Of a stretch of 64,000 nucleotides of DNA, positions 56,552-64,000 are shown piece by piece. The notes beneath the pieces are model-generated. The model had not been told where the DNA came from and ran no database searches. It saw nothing but the letters and a program-made list of their open reading frames with translations. The position numbers were made by a program, and so were the translations under genes. Source of the stretch: Hydrogenophaga sp. (GTDB taxonomy: Bacteria > Pseudomonadota > Gammaproteobacteria > Burkholderiales > Burkholderiaceae_C); assembly GCF_019264445.1 (NCBI RefSeq), contig NZ_JAHVAB010000028.1, positions 1 to 64,000 of the forward strand, given 5' to 3'. The first letter of the stretch is position 1, and the number at the start of each line of letters is the position of its first letter.

Positions 56552-56776
56552 TTAGATCAGTTGGGACATGACCGTGTAAACCGCGGCATGCACGCCCGAG
56601 AAAATGCTGGTCTTGTGTTCTGCGCCAGGCAGCCATTCCCGCCAGTGCATGCCCACCAGCTGGCCAAACAAGGCAGCCGAGAGCAGCAGCAGAAAGCACG
56701 GCACAAAGATCAGGACAAACGACAGCTTGTCTTCCCGGTGAGTGGGCTTATGGGTCTCATAAGACACGACGTTCAT
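56552..56776 (-). CDS. 74-aa single-helix protein between pufB and pufA, unassigned
   Basis: A gene inside the LH1 operon. ATG at 56776 with GGAGA seven bases upstream; TAA at 56552, 12 bases before pufA. A charged N-terminus (THKPTHREDK), one long membrane helix (LSFVLIFVPCFLLLLSAALF, residues 18-37, extending to 42), then a periplasmic part with HWREWLPGAEHK and a second amphipathic helix (SGVHAAVYTVMSQL). It lacks the A-xxx-H chlorophyll site of LH1 subunits. A faint PufQ-like pattern (HR..xL.F.LIF) is seen at the helix start, but PufQ normally precedes pufB. Could be a PufQ relative or an extra core-complex subunit analogous to PufX or protein W. Confidence 0.75.
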   Translation of the reverse strand: MNVVSYETHKPTHREDKLSFVLIFVPCFLLLLSAALFGQLVGMHWREWLPGAEHKTSIFSGVHAAVYTVMSQLI

Positions 56777-56815
56777 GGCAGTTCTCCAATCATGAAAAGT
56801 GAAGCCGGTCTTGAC

Positions 56816-56959
56816 TCAGAGCCAGGGCCGCCAGAACCACACCAGCGCATGGGCGACCACGGCAATCGCCGTGAACCCAATGAAGCCCTGGATGTAGTAC
56901 TGGTGGAACTCCTGAGCTTCCTCGTCGGTCAGGCCGGAAATCGATGTCCGTGTTGCCAT
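56816..56959 (-). CDS. pufB: Light-harvesting 1 beta polypeptide
   Basis: 47 residues. H19 and the bacteriochlorophyll ligand H37 (A33 at -4) with the typical [17 protein letters not shown] and the C-terminal [10 protein letters not shown]. The ATG at 56959 follows GAAGGAG. It is the first puf gene, 139 bases after bchZ, and is separated from pufA by the 74-aa gene, unlike the usual adjacent pufBA. Confidence 0.96.
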   Translation of the reverse strand: MATRTSISGLTDEEAQEFHQYYIQGFIGFTAIAVVAHALVWFWRPWL

Positions 56960-57055
56960 ACGAATGCTCCTTCTCAATAAGGCCGTGAGGCCTGCGTTGC
57001 GCCCGACCCGCGCAACCTGGGCAGCCGCGGCGAGATGCCACGACGTGGGGGTGAC

Positions 57056-57071
57056 CCGGCCTGCAGGCCGG
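57056..57071. promoter_or_regulatory. 16-bp perfect palindrome between bchZ and pufB
   Basis: CCGGCCTGCAGGCCGG is self-complementary over all 16 bases. A second dyad (AAGGCCGTGAGGCCT, near 56980-56994) lies nearer to pufB. They may form mRNA structures that separate the bchZ and puf segments after processing; no convincing promoter hexamers are seen in this gap. Confidence 0.4.
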
Positions 57072-57098
57072 AATCCGGATGGGGTGTGAGCCATGCGC

Positions 57099-58580
57099 TC
57101 ATGCGGGCTCTCCCAGGCCGAGTTCGCGGCCTGCGGTGTTCACGTGGGTGTCGCTCACGGCGCCATCGCCGCTGTCGCGCGCATGCTGTTCGGCGGCGTC
57201 GCGCAGCCGCTTGGCCACCGAGATCTGCACCAGCACCGGCTGGTTCGAGATGAGGGTGTGCAGGCGGGTCTGGGCGCTGTCTTCCCAGGGCGTGGCCAGG
57301 CCGGCGGCGGCGCCGCGTGCGAGCGTGGGGTCGACCTTGTCCATGTCGGTGCCCAGCGGCAGAATGTGGAACAGCGCGTCAAACAGCGCGTTGCACACCT
57401 CCTGGATCAGGTAGGTCGCGCCGCTGTAGCCCATGAAAGGCGTACCGGTGTGGCGGCGGATGATGGCGCCGGGGAACGAGGCCGGGATGAAGGCCGCGCG
57501 CATCGGGCCTGTGCTCCCCGCCTCGGCCAGGTACATGCGCTCGTTGTAGCTGCCAAACAGGATCAGCGGCGTCTGCGTTTTCACCAGCTCGCGCACGGCG
57601 GCGTTGTCGGTCTTTTCACCGGCCTTGCGCGAGACCGCAAAGCGGCAGGGCAGGCCCATCTCGGTGTCCAGGAAGTGCTGCAGGCCGCGTGCGTAGGTGC
57701 CGTTGGCCACCACCGCAAAACTCGCGGTGGCAAAAAAGTCTTGCGTGACCGAGCGCCACAGGTCCCACACCGGTTTGATGGTGGTGTGCTTCTCGCGCTG
57801 GATGAAGGGCTCGGGGTCCAGGCCCAGCAGCTCGCCGAGCGCGCGCAGGAATTTGGTGGTGCTGTGCAGGCCGATGGGCGCCTGCAGGTAGGGCCGGTCC
57901 AGCGCCTCGCAGAGCATGCGGCCGAACTCGCGGTACATGCAGATGTTCACGTCGGCCTCGACCAGGCGCGAGACTTCCGAGAGGTGGCTGCCCAGCGGGA
58001 ACACGAGGTTGATCTCCGCGCCGATGCCCTGCACCAGGCGGCGAATTTCGGCCAGGTCGCTGGGACCGTTGAACACGCCGTAGCTCGGGCCGATGATGTT
58101 GACGCGCGGCTTCTCGCCGGCAGGGCGCTCGGCCAATGGCTTGCGCGCCGGCACCTTCTTCATGCCGTATTCGCTCCAGAGCCAGAACATCGCGCGGTCG
58201 GCGCATTGCCACTGGTCTTCGTCGATGGTGCGCGGCAGGAAGCGCATGAGGTTGGTGCCTTCGGGCGTCACGCCGCCGCCGATCATTTCGGCAATCGACC
58301 CGGTGACCACCACGGCGGGCAGCTCGGGGTCGAGCACCGCGTGGGCGCGCTTCATCGAGCCTTCGGTGCCTTCACGGCCCAGCTGTTCTTCGGCCAGGCC
58401 GGTCACCACAATGGGCAGCTCGTGCGGCGGGAGCGCGTCGGTGTAGTGCAGCACGCTGGTGACCGGCAGGTTCTCGCAGCCCACCGGGCCGTCGATGACC
58501 ACCTGCAGGCCCTTGATGGCGGTGAACACATACACGGCACCCCAGTAGCCGCCGGCGCGGTCGTGGTCAAGCACCAACAT
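57099..58580 (-). CDS. bchZ: Chlorophyllide a reductase subunit Z
   Basis: 493 residues, nitrogenase-like. [20 protein letters not shown] with its cluster cysteine, [20 protein letters not shown] and [20 protein letters not shown] are conserved. With BchX and BchY it reduces the B ring of chlorophyllide to make bacteriochlorin. Overlaps bchY by 14 bases. Confidence 0.97.
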   Translation of the reverse strand: MLVLDHDRAGGYWGAVYVFTAIKGLQVVIDGPVGCENLPVTSVLHYTDALPPHELPIVVTGLAEEQLGREGTEGSMKRAHAVLDPELPAVVVTGSIAEMIGGGVTPEGTNLMRFLPRTIDEDQWQCADRAMFWLWSEYGMKKVPARKPLAERPAGEKPRVNIIGPSYGVFNGPSDLAEIRRLVQGIGAEINLVFPLGSHLSEVSRLVEADVNICMYREFGRMLCEALDRPYLQAPIGLHSTTKFLRALGELLGLDPEPFIQREKHTTIKPVWDLWRSVTQDFFATASFAVVANGTYARGLQHFLDTEMGLPCRFAVSRKAGEKTDNAAVRELVKTQTPLILFGSYNERMYLAEAGSTGPMRAAFIPASFPGAIIRRHTGTPFMGYSGATYLIQEVCNALFDALFHILPLGTDMDKVDPTLARGAAAGLATPWEDSAQTRLHTLISNQPVLVQISVAKRLRDAAEQHARDSGDGAVSDTHVNTAGRELGLGEPA

Positions 58581-60114
58581 CTTGTGCCTCCCGCTTCTTC
58601 GCCGCCTTCTCGTTGAGCCGGCGCATTTCCTTGCGGAAGTTCGGGAACGGCCTGGGCACGTCTTCCCACACGCCGGCCTCGTCGCCCTGGCCCACGCCGC
58701 CGAAGAAATCCTTCATCGCATTGAAGCGGTGCTGGTTGCCCATGGCGGCGTTGACCACCTGGATCAGCGAGCCGGCGCCAGCCACGCCCATCAGCGGGCG
58801 CGCAGAAATCAGGTTGGTGTAGTAGAGCGAGGGCACGCAGGCTTCCTTTGCGGCCTGCACCACGGGCGTGGTGCCAATGGCCAGCTGCGGCTGGTATTCG
58901 TGCAGCGCGTCGAGGTCGTTTTCCAGCGAGGCGCGGAACTGCACCTGCACCCCCTTGGCGCGCAGCCAGGCCGCGTCGTGTTCGTTCCACGGCGTGGCCG
59001 GGCAGGCCGAGCCGACGTAGCGCAGGTCGGCGCCGCATTCCACCAGCAGGCGGCCCACCAGCAGCTCGGAGCCTTCGTAGCCGCTGAGGGTGATGCGGCC
59101 GTTGATCTTCTGTTGCGACAGCACGCCGCGGATCGCGGCGAGCGTCTGGTTGCGCGCGGTGTCGATCAGCGCCTGCGACACGCCGGTGGCAGCGCCAATG
59201 GCGCCCAGCCAGTCGTGCGTGCCGTCCACGCCGACCGGTGCCGAGCCCACGACAGGGCGGCCGGCCAGCTGGAACTCGCGGATGCTGGCGGTGTAGAACG
59301 GGTGGATGGCGGCGATCGCGCTGCCATCCAGCGCGGCGTACAGCTCGCGCCATTCGCGCGTGGGTGCGGTGGTGCCGACCGCGAGACCCATGGGCGCGAT
59401 CATCTGCGCGATCAGCATGGGGTCGGCCGGGAACATCTCGCCCAGCAGGGTGATCGTGGGCTGGCTGCTGCGCGCCTGGCGCGGTGCGGGCACGGGGCCG
59501 GCCAGCACTTCCTGCCGTGCGTATTTCAGCATCGCGGCGGTGAGCACATCCTTGGCTTCGGCGTGGGTCGGCACGCCGAAGCCGGGCACGTCGATGCCGA
59601 TGATGCGCACCCCGTTGATCGAGGCGGGGAGCAGCTGCAGCGGCACGCCGCTGGCGGTGGGCACGCAGAGGTTGATGATGACGATGGCGTCCAGCTGCGC
59701 TGGATCGGCCTGTGCGTGCACCGCCTCGCGGATGTCTTCGAACAGTTTGCCCGTCACCAGCGATTCGCTGTTGAACGGCACGTAGCCCACGCTGCGGCGC
59801 GCGCCGTAAAAGTGCGAGGTGAACGTGAGGCCGTACACGCAGCAGGCCGAGCCGCTGAGGATGGTGGCGGTGCGGCGCATGCGCAGGCCCACGCGCAGCG
59901 AGCCGAAGGCCGGGCACATGCTTTGGGGCTGGTCGTGCGGGCCGTTGTGTTCGCCCTTGGGGTAGTCCTGTGCGTACTGCGCCAGCACCTCGCTCTTGCC
60001 CGCCGATTTCGCAGCGGCCAGCAGCGTCTCGCCACCGGCGTGGCAGCCCATGCCGTCGCCTTCGATGGCGGTGGTGCCGGCGGGTGCAGGGATGATCGGG
60101 ATGACGGTGTTCAT
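58567..60114 (-). CDS. bchY: Chlorophyllide a reductase subunit Y
   Basis: 515 residues, partner of BchZ in the catalytic component. [20 protein letters not shown] and the [20 protein letters not shown] segment carry the cluster cysteines; [20 protein letters not shown] lies in the C-terminal half. 18 bases after bchX. Confidence 0.97.
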   Translation of the reverse strand: MNTVIPIIPAPAGTTAIEGDGMGCHAGGETLLAAAKSAGKSEVLAQYAQDYPKGEHNGPHDQPQSMCPAFGSLRVGLRMRRTATILSGSACCVYGLTFTSHFYGARRSVGYVPFNSESLVTGKLFEDIREAVHAQADPAQLDAIVIINLCVPTASGVPLQLLPASINGVRIIGIDVPGFGVPTHAEAKDVLTAAMLKYARQEVLAGPVPAPRQARSSQPTITLLGEMFPADPMLIAQMIAPMGLAVGTTAPTREWRELYAALDGSAIAAIHPFYTASIREFQLAGRPVVGSAPVGVDGTHDWLGAIGAATGVSQALIDTARNQTLAAIRGVLSQQKINGRITLSGYEGSELLVGRLLVECGADLRYVGSACPATPWNEHDAAWLRAKGVQVQFRASLENDLDALHEYQPQLAIGTTPVVQAAKEACVPSLYYTNLISARPLMGVAGAGSLIQVVNAAMGNQHRFNAMKDFFGGVGQGDEAGVWEDVPRPFPNFRKEMRRLNEKAAKKREAQDVGA

Positions 60115-60132
60115 GGTGGGCGGCCGTGTGGC

Positions 60133-61140
60133 TCAGACCTCGTCGTAAACCACTTCGAGCGTGGGCTTGACGGTCTCGGTCTTGCCGCACATGTCGAACT
60201 CGGTGGCCGGCTCCAGCACCACGTCGCGCCCGACCGATGAGGCAGAGAAAAGGCCCAGCAGACCGTCTTGCGTCAGGGGGGACGGACGCATGGGAGATGA
60301 GGTGTCAACGTTGGCGGCGAGCTGGGCAAACAGGGGGCCCCAGACCGAGTCCGGACGACCGATGATTTCGTAGCTGGCGCTCTTGCGGCGGATGTCGTCG
60401 TCGGCCGGAATGACCGAGAGCACCGGGATGCCGACCTGGTCGGCAAAGGCCTGGGCTTCGCCGGTGCCGTCGTCGCGGTTGATCACCATGCCGGCCACGC
60501 CGACGTTGCCACCGAGCTTGCGGAAGTACTCCACTGCGCTGCACACGTTGTTGGCCACGTAGAGCGACTGCAGGTCGTTGGAGGCAACGACGATGACCTT
60601 CTGGCACATGTCGCGCGCAATGGGCAGGCCGAAGCCGCCGCAGACCACGTCGCCCAGGAAGTCGAGCAGCACGTAGTCGAAGCCCCACTCGTGAAAGCCC
60701 AGTTTTTCGAGCAGCTCGAAGCCGTGGATGATGCCGCGCCCGCCGCAGCCGCGGCCGACCTCGGGGCCACCGAGTTCCATGGCGTAGACGCCATCGCGCT
60801 TGAAGCAGACGTCGCCGATCTTCACCGGCTCGCCGGCCAGCTTCTTCTTCGAGGAGGTCTCGATGATGGTGGGGCAGGCGCGTCCGCCAAACAGCAGGCT
60901 GGTGGTGTCGCTCTTGGGGTCGCAGCCGATCAGCAGGACCTTCTTGCCCTGCTGCGCCATCATGTAGCTGAGGTTGGCCAGCGTGAAGCTCTTGCCGATG
61001 CCGCCCTTGCCGTAGATCGCGATGATCTGCGTTTCTTTCTTCACCTCGCCGGTGTGGACTGGATCGGGTTCGATGGCGGCTTCCTGGCGCAGCATGGCCT
61101 GGAAGTGAATCGGGTTGCTCTTGATGTCAGGGGCGTTCAT
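60133..61140 (-). CDS. bchX: Chlorophyllide a reductase iron protein X
   Basis: 335 residues, NifH-like ATP-driven reductase of BchYZ. P-loop GKGGIGKS at 44-51, followed by F where BchL has T; cluster cysteines in GRGCGGRG and GDVVCGGFG. Its ATG overlaps the bchC stop by one base (TGATG). The C-terminal 30 residues (TEFDMCGKTETVKPTLEVVY) are typical of BchX and absent in BchL. Confidence 0.97.
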   Translation of the reverse strand: MNAPDIKSNPIHFQAMLRQEAAIEPDPVHTGEVKKETQIIAIYGKGGIGKSFTLANLSYMMAQQGKKVLLIGCDPKSDTTSLLFGGRACPTIIETSSKKKLAGEPVKIGDVCFKRDGVYAMELGGPEVGRGCGGRGIIHGFELLEKLGFHEWGFDYVLLDFLGDVVCGGFGLPIARDMCQKVIVVASNDLQSLYVANNVCSAVEYFRKLGGNVGVAGMVINRDDGTGEAQAFADQVGIPVLSVIPADDDIRRKSASYEIIGRPDSVWGPLFAQLAANVDTSSPMRPSPLTQDGLLGLFSASSVGRDVVLEPATEFDMCGKTETVKPTLEVVYDEV

Positions 61141-62099
61141 CAGTGACTCCAGTCAAGGACCATCTTCAGACAGTGGGGATCACCGAAGGCGACCTCGTAG
61201 GCATCCCGCGCCTGTGAGGGCGTGTGGGTGTGGGTGATCAGGCCGTCGAGCGACAGGCGACCGGTGTTGACCAGCTCGGTCACGGCCAGCAGGTCGGCGC
61301 GCTTCCATTCGGCAGCGACGCGGATGCTGGCTTCGCGCATGAAGGCCGGCGCGTAGGCGAACGAAATGTCCTGGTGGTAGAAGCCGGCCAGCACCACTTC
61401 GCCGCCCTTGTCGAGCCGGGGAATGACCTTGTGCAGGATGCCGGCGTCGCCGCTCACGTCGTAGATGGCGCGGTAGTTCTTGCGGTCGTCGTCGTCGGGG
61501 TGCAGCACGGTGTAGCCGTCGGCGCCGTTCTGGCGCAGTGCTTGCGTTTCCCACACCACCGGGGCGGGGCCGCCGGCGGCCACGGTGAGGCGCGCGAGCA
61601 GCCGGCCCATGACGCCGTGGCCGACGATGAGGTCGGGCGGGGTGTCCGGGTCGCGGGTGCCGCCAAAGGTGACGGAGTGGTAGGCGGTGGCGGCCAGGGC
61701 CAGCAGCACCGCGTCGGCGCCTGAGCCTTGTGGGCCGGTTTCGTTCACGCGCACCACGCGGGCGGCGGGCACCACCAGCCGTTGGCCCGCGCCGCCAAAC
61801 AGGTTGTGCACGCCTTCAAAGCTGTAGGAGCCGGGCACGAACACCCGCTCGCCGATGGCCAGCGGCACGTCGCCGAGCGTGCGCACCACGCGGCCCACGG
61901 TTTCGTAACCGGGTACCAGCGGGTAGCCCATGCCGGGGAAGGGCGGCATGCTGCCGTCCCAGAGCAGGCGCTCGGTGCCGGTGCTGATGCCGCTGTACTC
62001 CACCTGCACCTCGATGTCGCCCGGCACCATGGCGCGCACCGGCAACGACTGCACCGACAGCTGGCAGGGGCTCTGGAAGACGATGGCGTCGGCGTTCAT
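61140..62099 (-). CDS. bchC: Bacteriochlorophyllide a dehydrogenase BchC
   Basis: 319 residues, medium-chain dehydrogenase fold lacking the usual zinc-cysteine cluster. VEYSGISTGTERLLWDGSMP, FPGMGYPLVPGYETVGRVV and the DLIVGHGVMGRLLARLTVAA Rossmann segment identify it. It oxidises the 3-hydroxyethyl group to acetyl, the step after BchF and BchXYZ. Coupled to crtF (ATGA) and bchX. Confidence 0.96.
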   Translation of the reverse strand: MNADAIVFQSPCQLSVQSLPVRAMVPGDIEVQVEYSGISTGTERLLWDGSMPPFPGMGYPLVPGYETVGRVVRTLGDVPLAIGERVFVPGSYSFEGVHNLFGGAGQRLVVPAARVVRVNETGPQGSGADAVLLALAATAYHSVTFGGTRDPDTPPDLIVGHGVMGRLLARLTVAAGGPAPVVWETQALRQNGADGYTVLHPDDDDRKNYRAIYDVSGDAGILHKVIPRLDKGGEVVLAGFYHQDISFAYAPAFMREASIRVAAEWKRADLLAVTELVNTGRLSLDGLITHTHTPSQARDAYEVAFGDPHCLKMVLDWSH

Positions 62100-63295
62100 G
62101 GGGCAGTGGCTCCGCTGGCGGTGGGCAGCGCGGCTTGCGCCCTCGACTTGCGCCCCACCAGCACCTGTGCGTGCAGTGGCATGGGGTTGGGCGCGAGTTC
62201 GATGTGGGTGAAGCCCGCTTGCGCCATCAGGTCGGACAGCGCCTGCGGGGTGCGCAGTCGGCCGCTGCCCATGGCCATCAGGTAGAAGTGGAAGTACGGG
62301 TCGATCGGGCTCTGGCCTTCGGCGTTGGCCATGGGCTCGGCCAGCACCAGCGCGCCGGCCAGCGGCAGGCTGTCGTGAATGGTGCGCAGCAGCTGGAGCA
62401 CGGTGGCGTCGTCGTGGTCGTGCGCCACGCGCACCAGCGTCACCAGGTCGGCGCCGCGCGGCAGCGGGTCGGTGATGAAGCTGCCGCCGTGGGTGGTGAT
62501 GCGCGCGCCCAGGCCCTGGCGGTCGAGCTGCTCGCGGGCCAGCTGCGCCACGGGTGGCAGGTCAAACAGGGTGCAATGCAGGTGAGGGTGGCGCTGCGCC
62601 AGCGCACCCACCCAGCCGCCCATGCCACCGCCGATGTCGAGCACGCGCTGGTGGTCAACGAAGGGGTAGGCGGCGAGCAGCTCGTCGATCACGAAGCGCT
62701 GCGAGGTCGACATCAGCGCGGAGTAGCGGCCGAAGCTGTCGGCGCTGGCGCCTTCGCGTTGCTGGTGCGGAGTGTAGGGCCAGTAGGTGTGCATCTGCGC
62801 CTGGTTCGGGTCGCGCAGCAGTGCGAGCGGGTCGCGCAGGTCTTCGTAGAGGGTGGCGTTGTGTTCGACCATCTCGCGGATGCCGGCGTGGGCAGCGACC
62901 GGTGCGCCCAGGCCCCCGAGGCCGTAGCGGCCCTGGCTGCGGCGGTCCATCAGGCCCATGGCCACGGCGGAGTCCAGCAGGCGCTGCAGGCTGGCTGCCT
63001 GCAGGCCGGTGAGGGCGGCCAGCTCGTCGAGCGTGCGCGGTGACTGCGACACGGTTTCCAGCAGCCGCAGCCGCACACAGGCCAGCAGCACCTGCGTGTG
63101 CACGAAGCCGGCCATGCAGGCAAACAGCCGGGCCGAGCGGCGGCGCACCAGCCAGCGCGTGAGGGCCGACCCCATGGCCCAGCGGTGCAGGACGGGGCTG
63201 GTGCTCCAGCGGTCGATCTGGGTGGCCAGGCGATCGCGCCAGCCACCGGTGGCGGCGGGCAGTTGCAGCGAAGCGGGGCTGTGTACGGCGTCCAT
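62096..63295 (-). CDS. crtF: Hydroxyneurosporene O-methyltransferase CrtF
   Basis: 399 residues. The C-terminal half is a SAM-dependent O-methyltransferase (RVLDIGGGMGGWVGALAQRH; catalytic-region VRVAHDHDDATVLQLLRTI), the N-terminal half a dimerisation domain. It methylates the 1-hydroxy group installed by CrtC. Eight bases after crtE. Confidence 0.95.
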   Translation of the reverse strand: MDAVHSPASLQLPAATGGWRDRLATQIDRWSTSPVLHRWAMGSALTRWLVRRRSARLFACMAGFVHTQVLLACVRLRLLETVSQSPRTLDELAALTGLQAASLQRLLDSAVAMGLMDRRSQGRYGLGGLGAPVAAHAGIREMVEHNATLYEDLRDPLALLRDPNQAQMHTYWPYTPHQQREGASADSFGRYSALMSTSQRFVIDELLAAYPFVDHQRVLDIGGGMGGWVGALAQRHPHLHCTLFDLPPVAQLAREQLDRQGLGARITTHGGSFITDPLPRGADLVTLVRVAHDHDDATVLQLLRTIHDSLPLAGALVLAEPMANAEGQSPIDPYFHFYLMAMGSGRLRTPQALSDLMAQAGFTHIELAPNPMPLHAQVLVGRKSRAQAALPTASGATAP

Positions 63296-63303
63296 AGGTG
63301 GCC

Positions 63304-64000
63304 TCAGGCAACGGTGCCGCGCAGCGGCGTGGCGTGGAAACCAGGCGCCTGCGGTCGCGCACGGGTGGCGATGCGCTGGCGCGTGTCGGGCGGGATCAGC
63401 CGCGCGGATTCCTGCAGCACCAGGGCGCGCATGGCGTCGCGGTGCGCGCAGTCGGGCACGGCGTCCACGGCCTCCTGCATGCGGTGCTGGAAGTAACCCA
63501 GGGCGCCTGCCAGACCGAGGTCGTCGGCCGCACTGGGGCGGTGGTGCTGCACGTCCTGGCCGCTGGGTTTGCCCAGCTCGTCGCTGCCAAGCATCACGTC
63601 GCGAATGTCGTCGGCCACCTGGTAGGCCTCGCCCAGGCAGTCGCCCAGGTTTCGCCAGGCCGAGGGGTCAGCGCCTGCGGCCTGCGCACCGGCGCAGGTG
63701 GCGGCCACAAAGAGGGCGCCGGTCTTGGCGCGCTGGTAGCGGCTGAGCGAGGCGCGGGGTTCGCATTCCCAGGCCTGGCCAGCCACGATGCCGTCGGGTG
63801 CGCCGGCGGCTGAGCAGAGGGTGCCGAGCAGGCCGCTCAGGCGTTCGGGGTGGCGGGCGCCCACGCGGGCCATGGCCTGGAACGCCATGACGATGAGCCC
63901 GTCGCCCGAGAGCAGGGCCAGCGGCTCGCCGTGCAGCTTGTGCACCGAAGGCAGGCCGCGGCGCAGGTCGGCGTCGTCAAAGCAGGGCATGTCGTCGTGC
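63304..64000 (-). CDS. crtE: Geranylgeranyl diphosphate synthase CrtE, 5' part missing
   Basis: The gene runs off the right edge; 232 C-terminal residues are visible. The first of the two aspartate motifs lies at the edge (HDDMPCFDDAD, 63967-63999), and the second is present as YQVADDIRDVML. It makes the C20 precursor for carotenoids and for the bacteriochlorophyll tail. The unit's promoter must lie beyond the window. Confidence 0.94.
   Translation of the reverse strand, partial: HDDMPCFDDADLRRGLPSVHKLHGEPLALLSGDGLIVMAFQAMARVGARHPERLSGLLGTLCSAAGAPDGIVAGQAWECEPRASLSRYQRAKTGALFVAATCAGAQAAGADPSAWRNLGDCLGEAYQVADDIRDVMLGSDELGKPSGQDVQHHRPSAADDLGLAGALGYFQHRMQEAVDAVPDCAHRDAMRALVLQESARLIPPDTRQRIATRARPQAPGFHATPLRGTVA

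Noticed and set aside
56552-56776. Reading the 74-aa gene as a second LH1 alpha or beta polypeptide
   Set aside because: It lacks A-xxx-H at a membrane-embedded position. Its histidines are at the helix ends or outside the membrane, and no W/F is found at the usual distance.

Overview
The window looks like chromosomal DNA from a GC-rich phototrophic betaproteobacterium of the Burkholderiales, probably close to the Comamonadaceae or Rubrivivax/Rhodoferax types. The reasons are the betaproteobacterial style of the ribosomal proteins, an orphan Bug-type solute-binding protein, an aerobic (AcsF) bacteriochlorophyll cyclase, a tetraheme PufC, and a dispersed GC-rich repeat of a kind I associate with Hydrogenophaga-like genomes. 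The genus is an inference, not something the sequence proves.

Layout. (1) 1-5400: ubiA, a minus-strand cassette of D-2-hydroxyacid dehydrogenase, RraA-like aldolase and Bug-type binding protein, a divergent IclR regulator with a perfect operator-like palindrome at its promoter, and proC. (2) 5400-15523: a complete glycerol system. glpR-glpK run leftward; the ABC importer glpSTPQUV and glpD run rightward from a shared control region. (3) 15520-24800: a spc/alpha-type ribosomal operon from rplN to rplQ including secY, infA and rpoA, with an internal promoter/terminator pair before rpsD, ending in an initiator tRNA and a strong terminator. (4) 24974 to the right end: a photosynthesis gene cluster.

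The photosynthesis cluster has three transcription units. Leftward: ppaA-ppsR, then bchG-bch2-bchP plus a small membrane protein gene. Rightward: bchFNBHLM-lhaA-puhABC-acsF-puhE-crtI-crtB plus a 52-aa membrane protein gene. Leftward from beyond the right end: crtE-crtF-bchCXYZ-pufB-[new 74-aa ORF]-pufALMC-crtA-crtD-crtC plus an alpha/beta-hydrolase-like gene. The last two units converge at about 49130. PpsR/CrtJ-type boxes (TGT-N12-ACA) overlap the -35 elements of the bchG promoter and of the divergent ppaA and bchF promoters, so light/oxygen control by PpsR and PpaA can be read from the sequence.

Together the genes make bacteriochlorophyll a from Mg-protoporphyrin to the esterified pigment, carotenoids of the spheroidene/spheroidenone series, LH1 and the reaction centre with its cytochrome donor. 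Magnesium chelatase subunits bchI and bchD, the anaerobic cyclase bchE and LH2 (puc) genes are not in the window. The most unusual item is a well-formed, unassigned single-membrane-helix gene lying between pufB and pufA.
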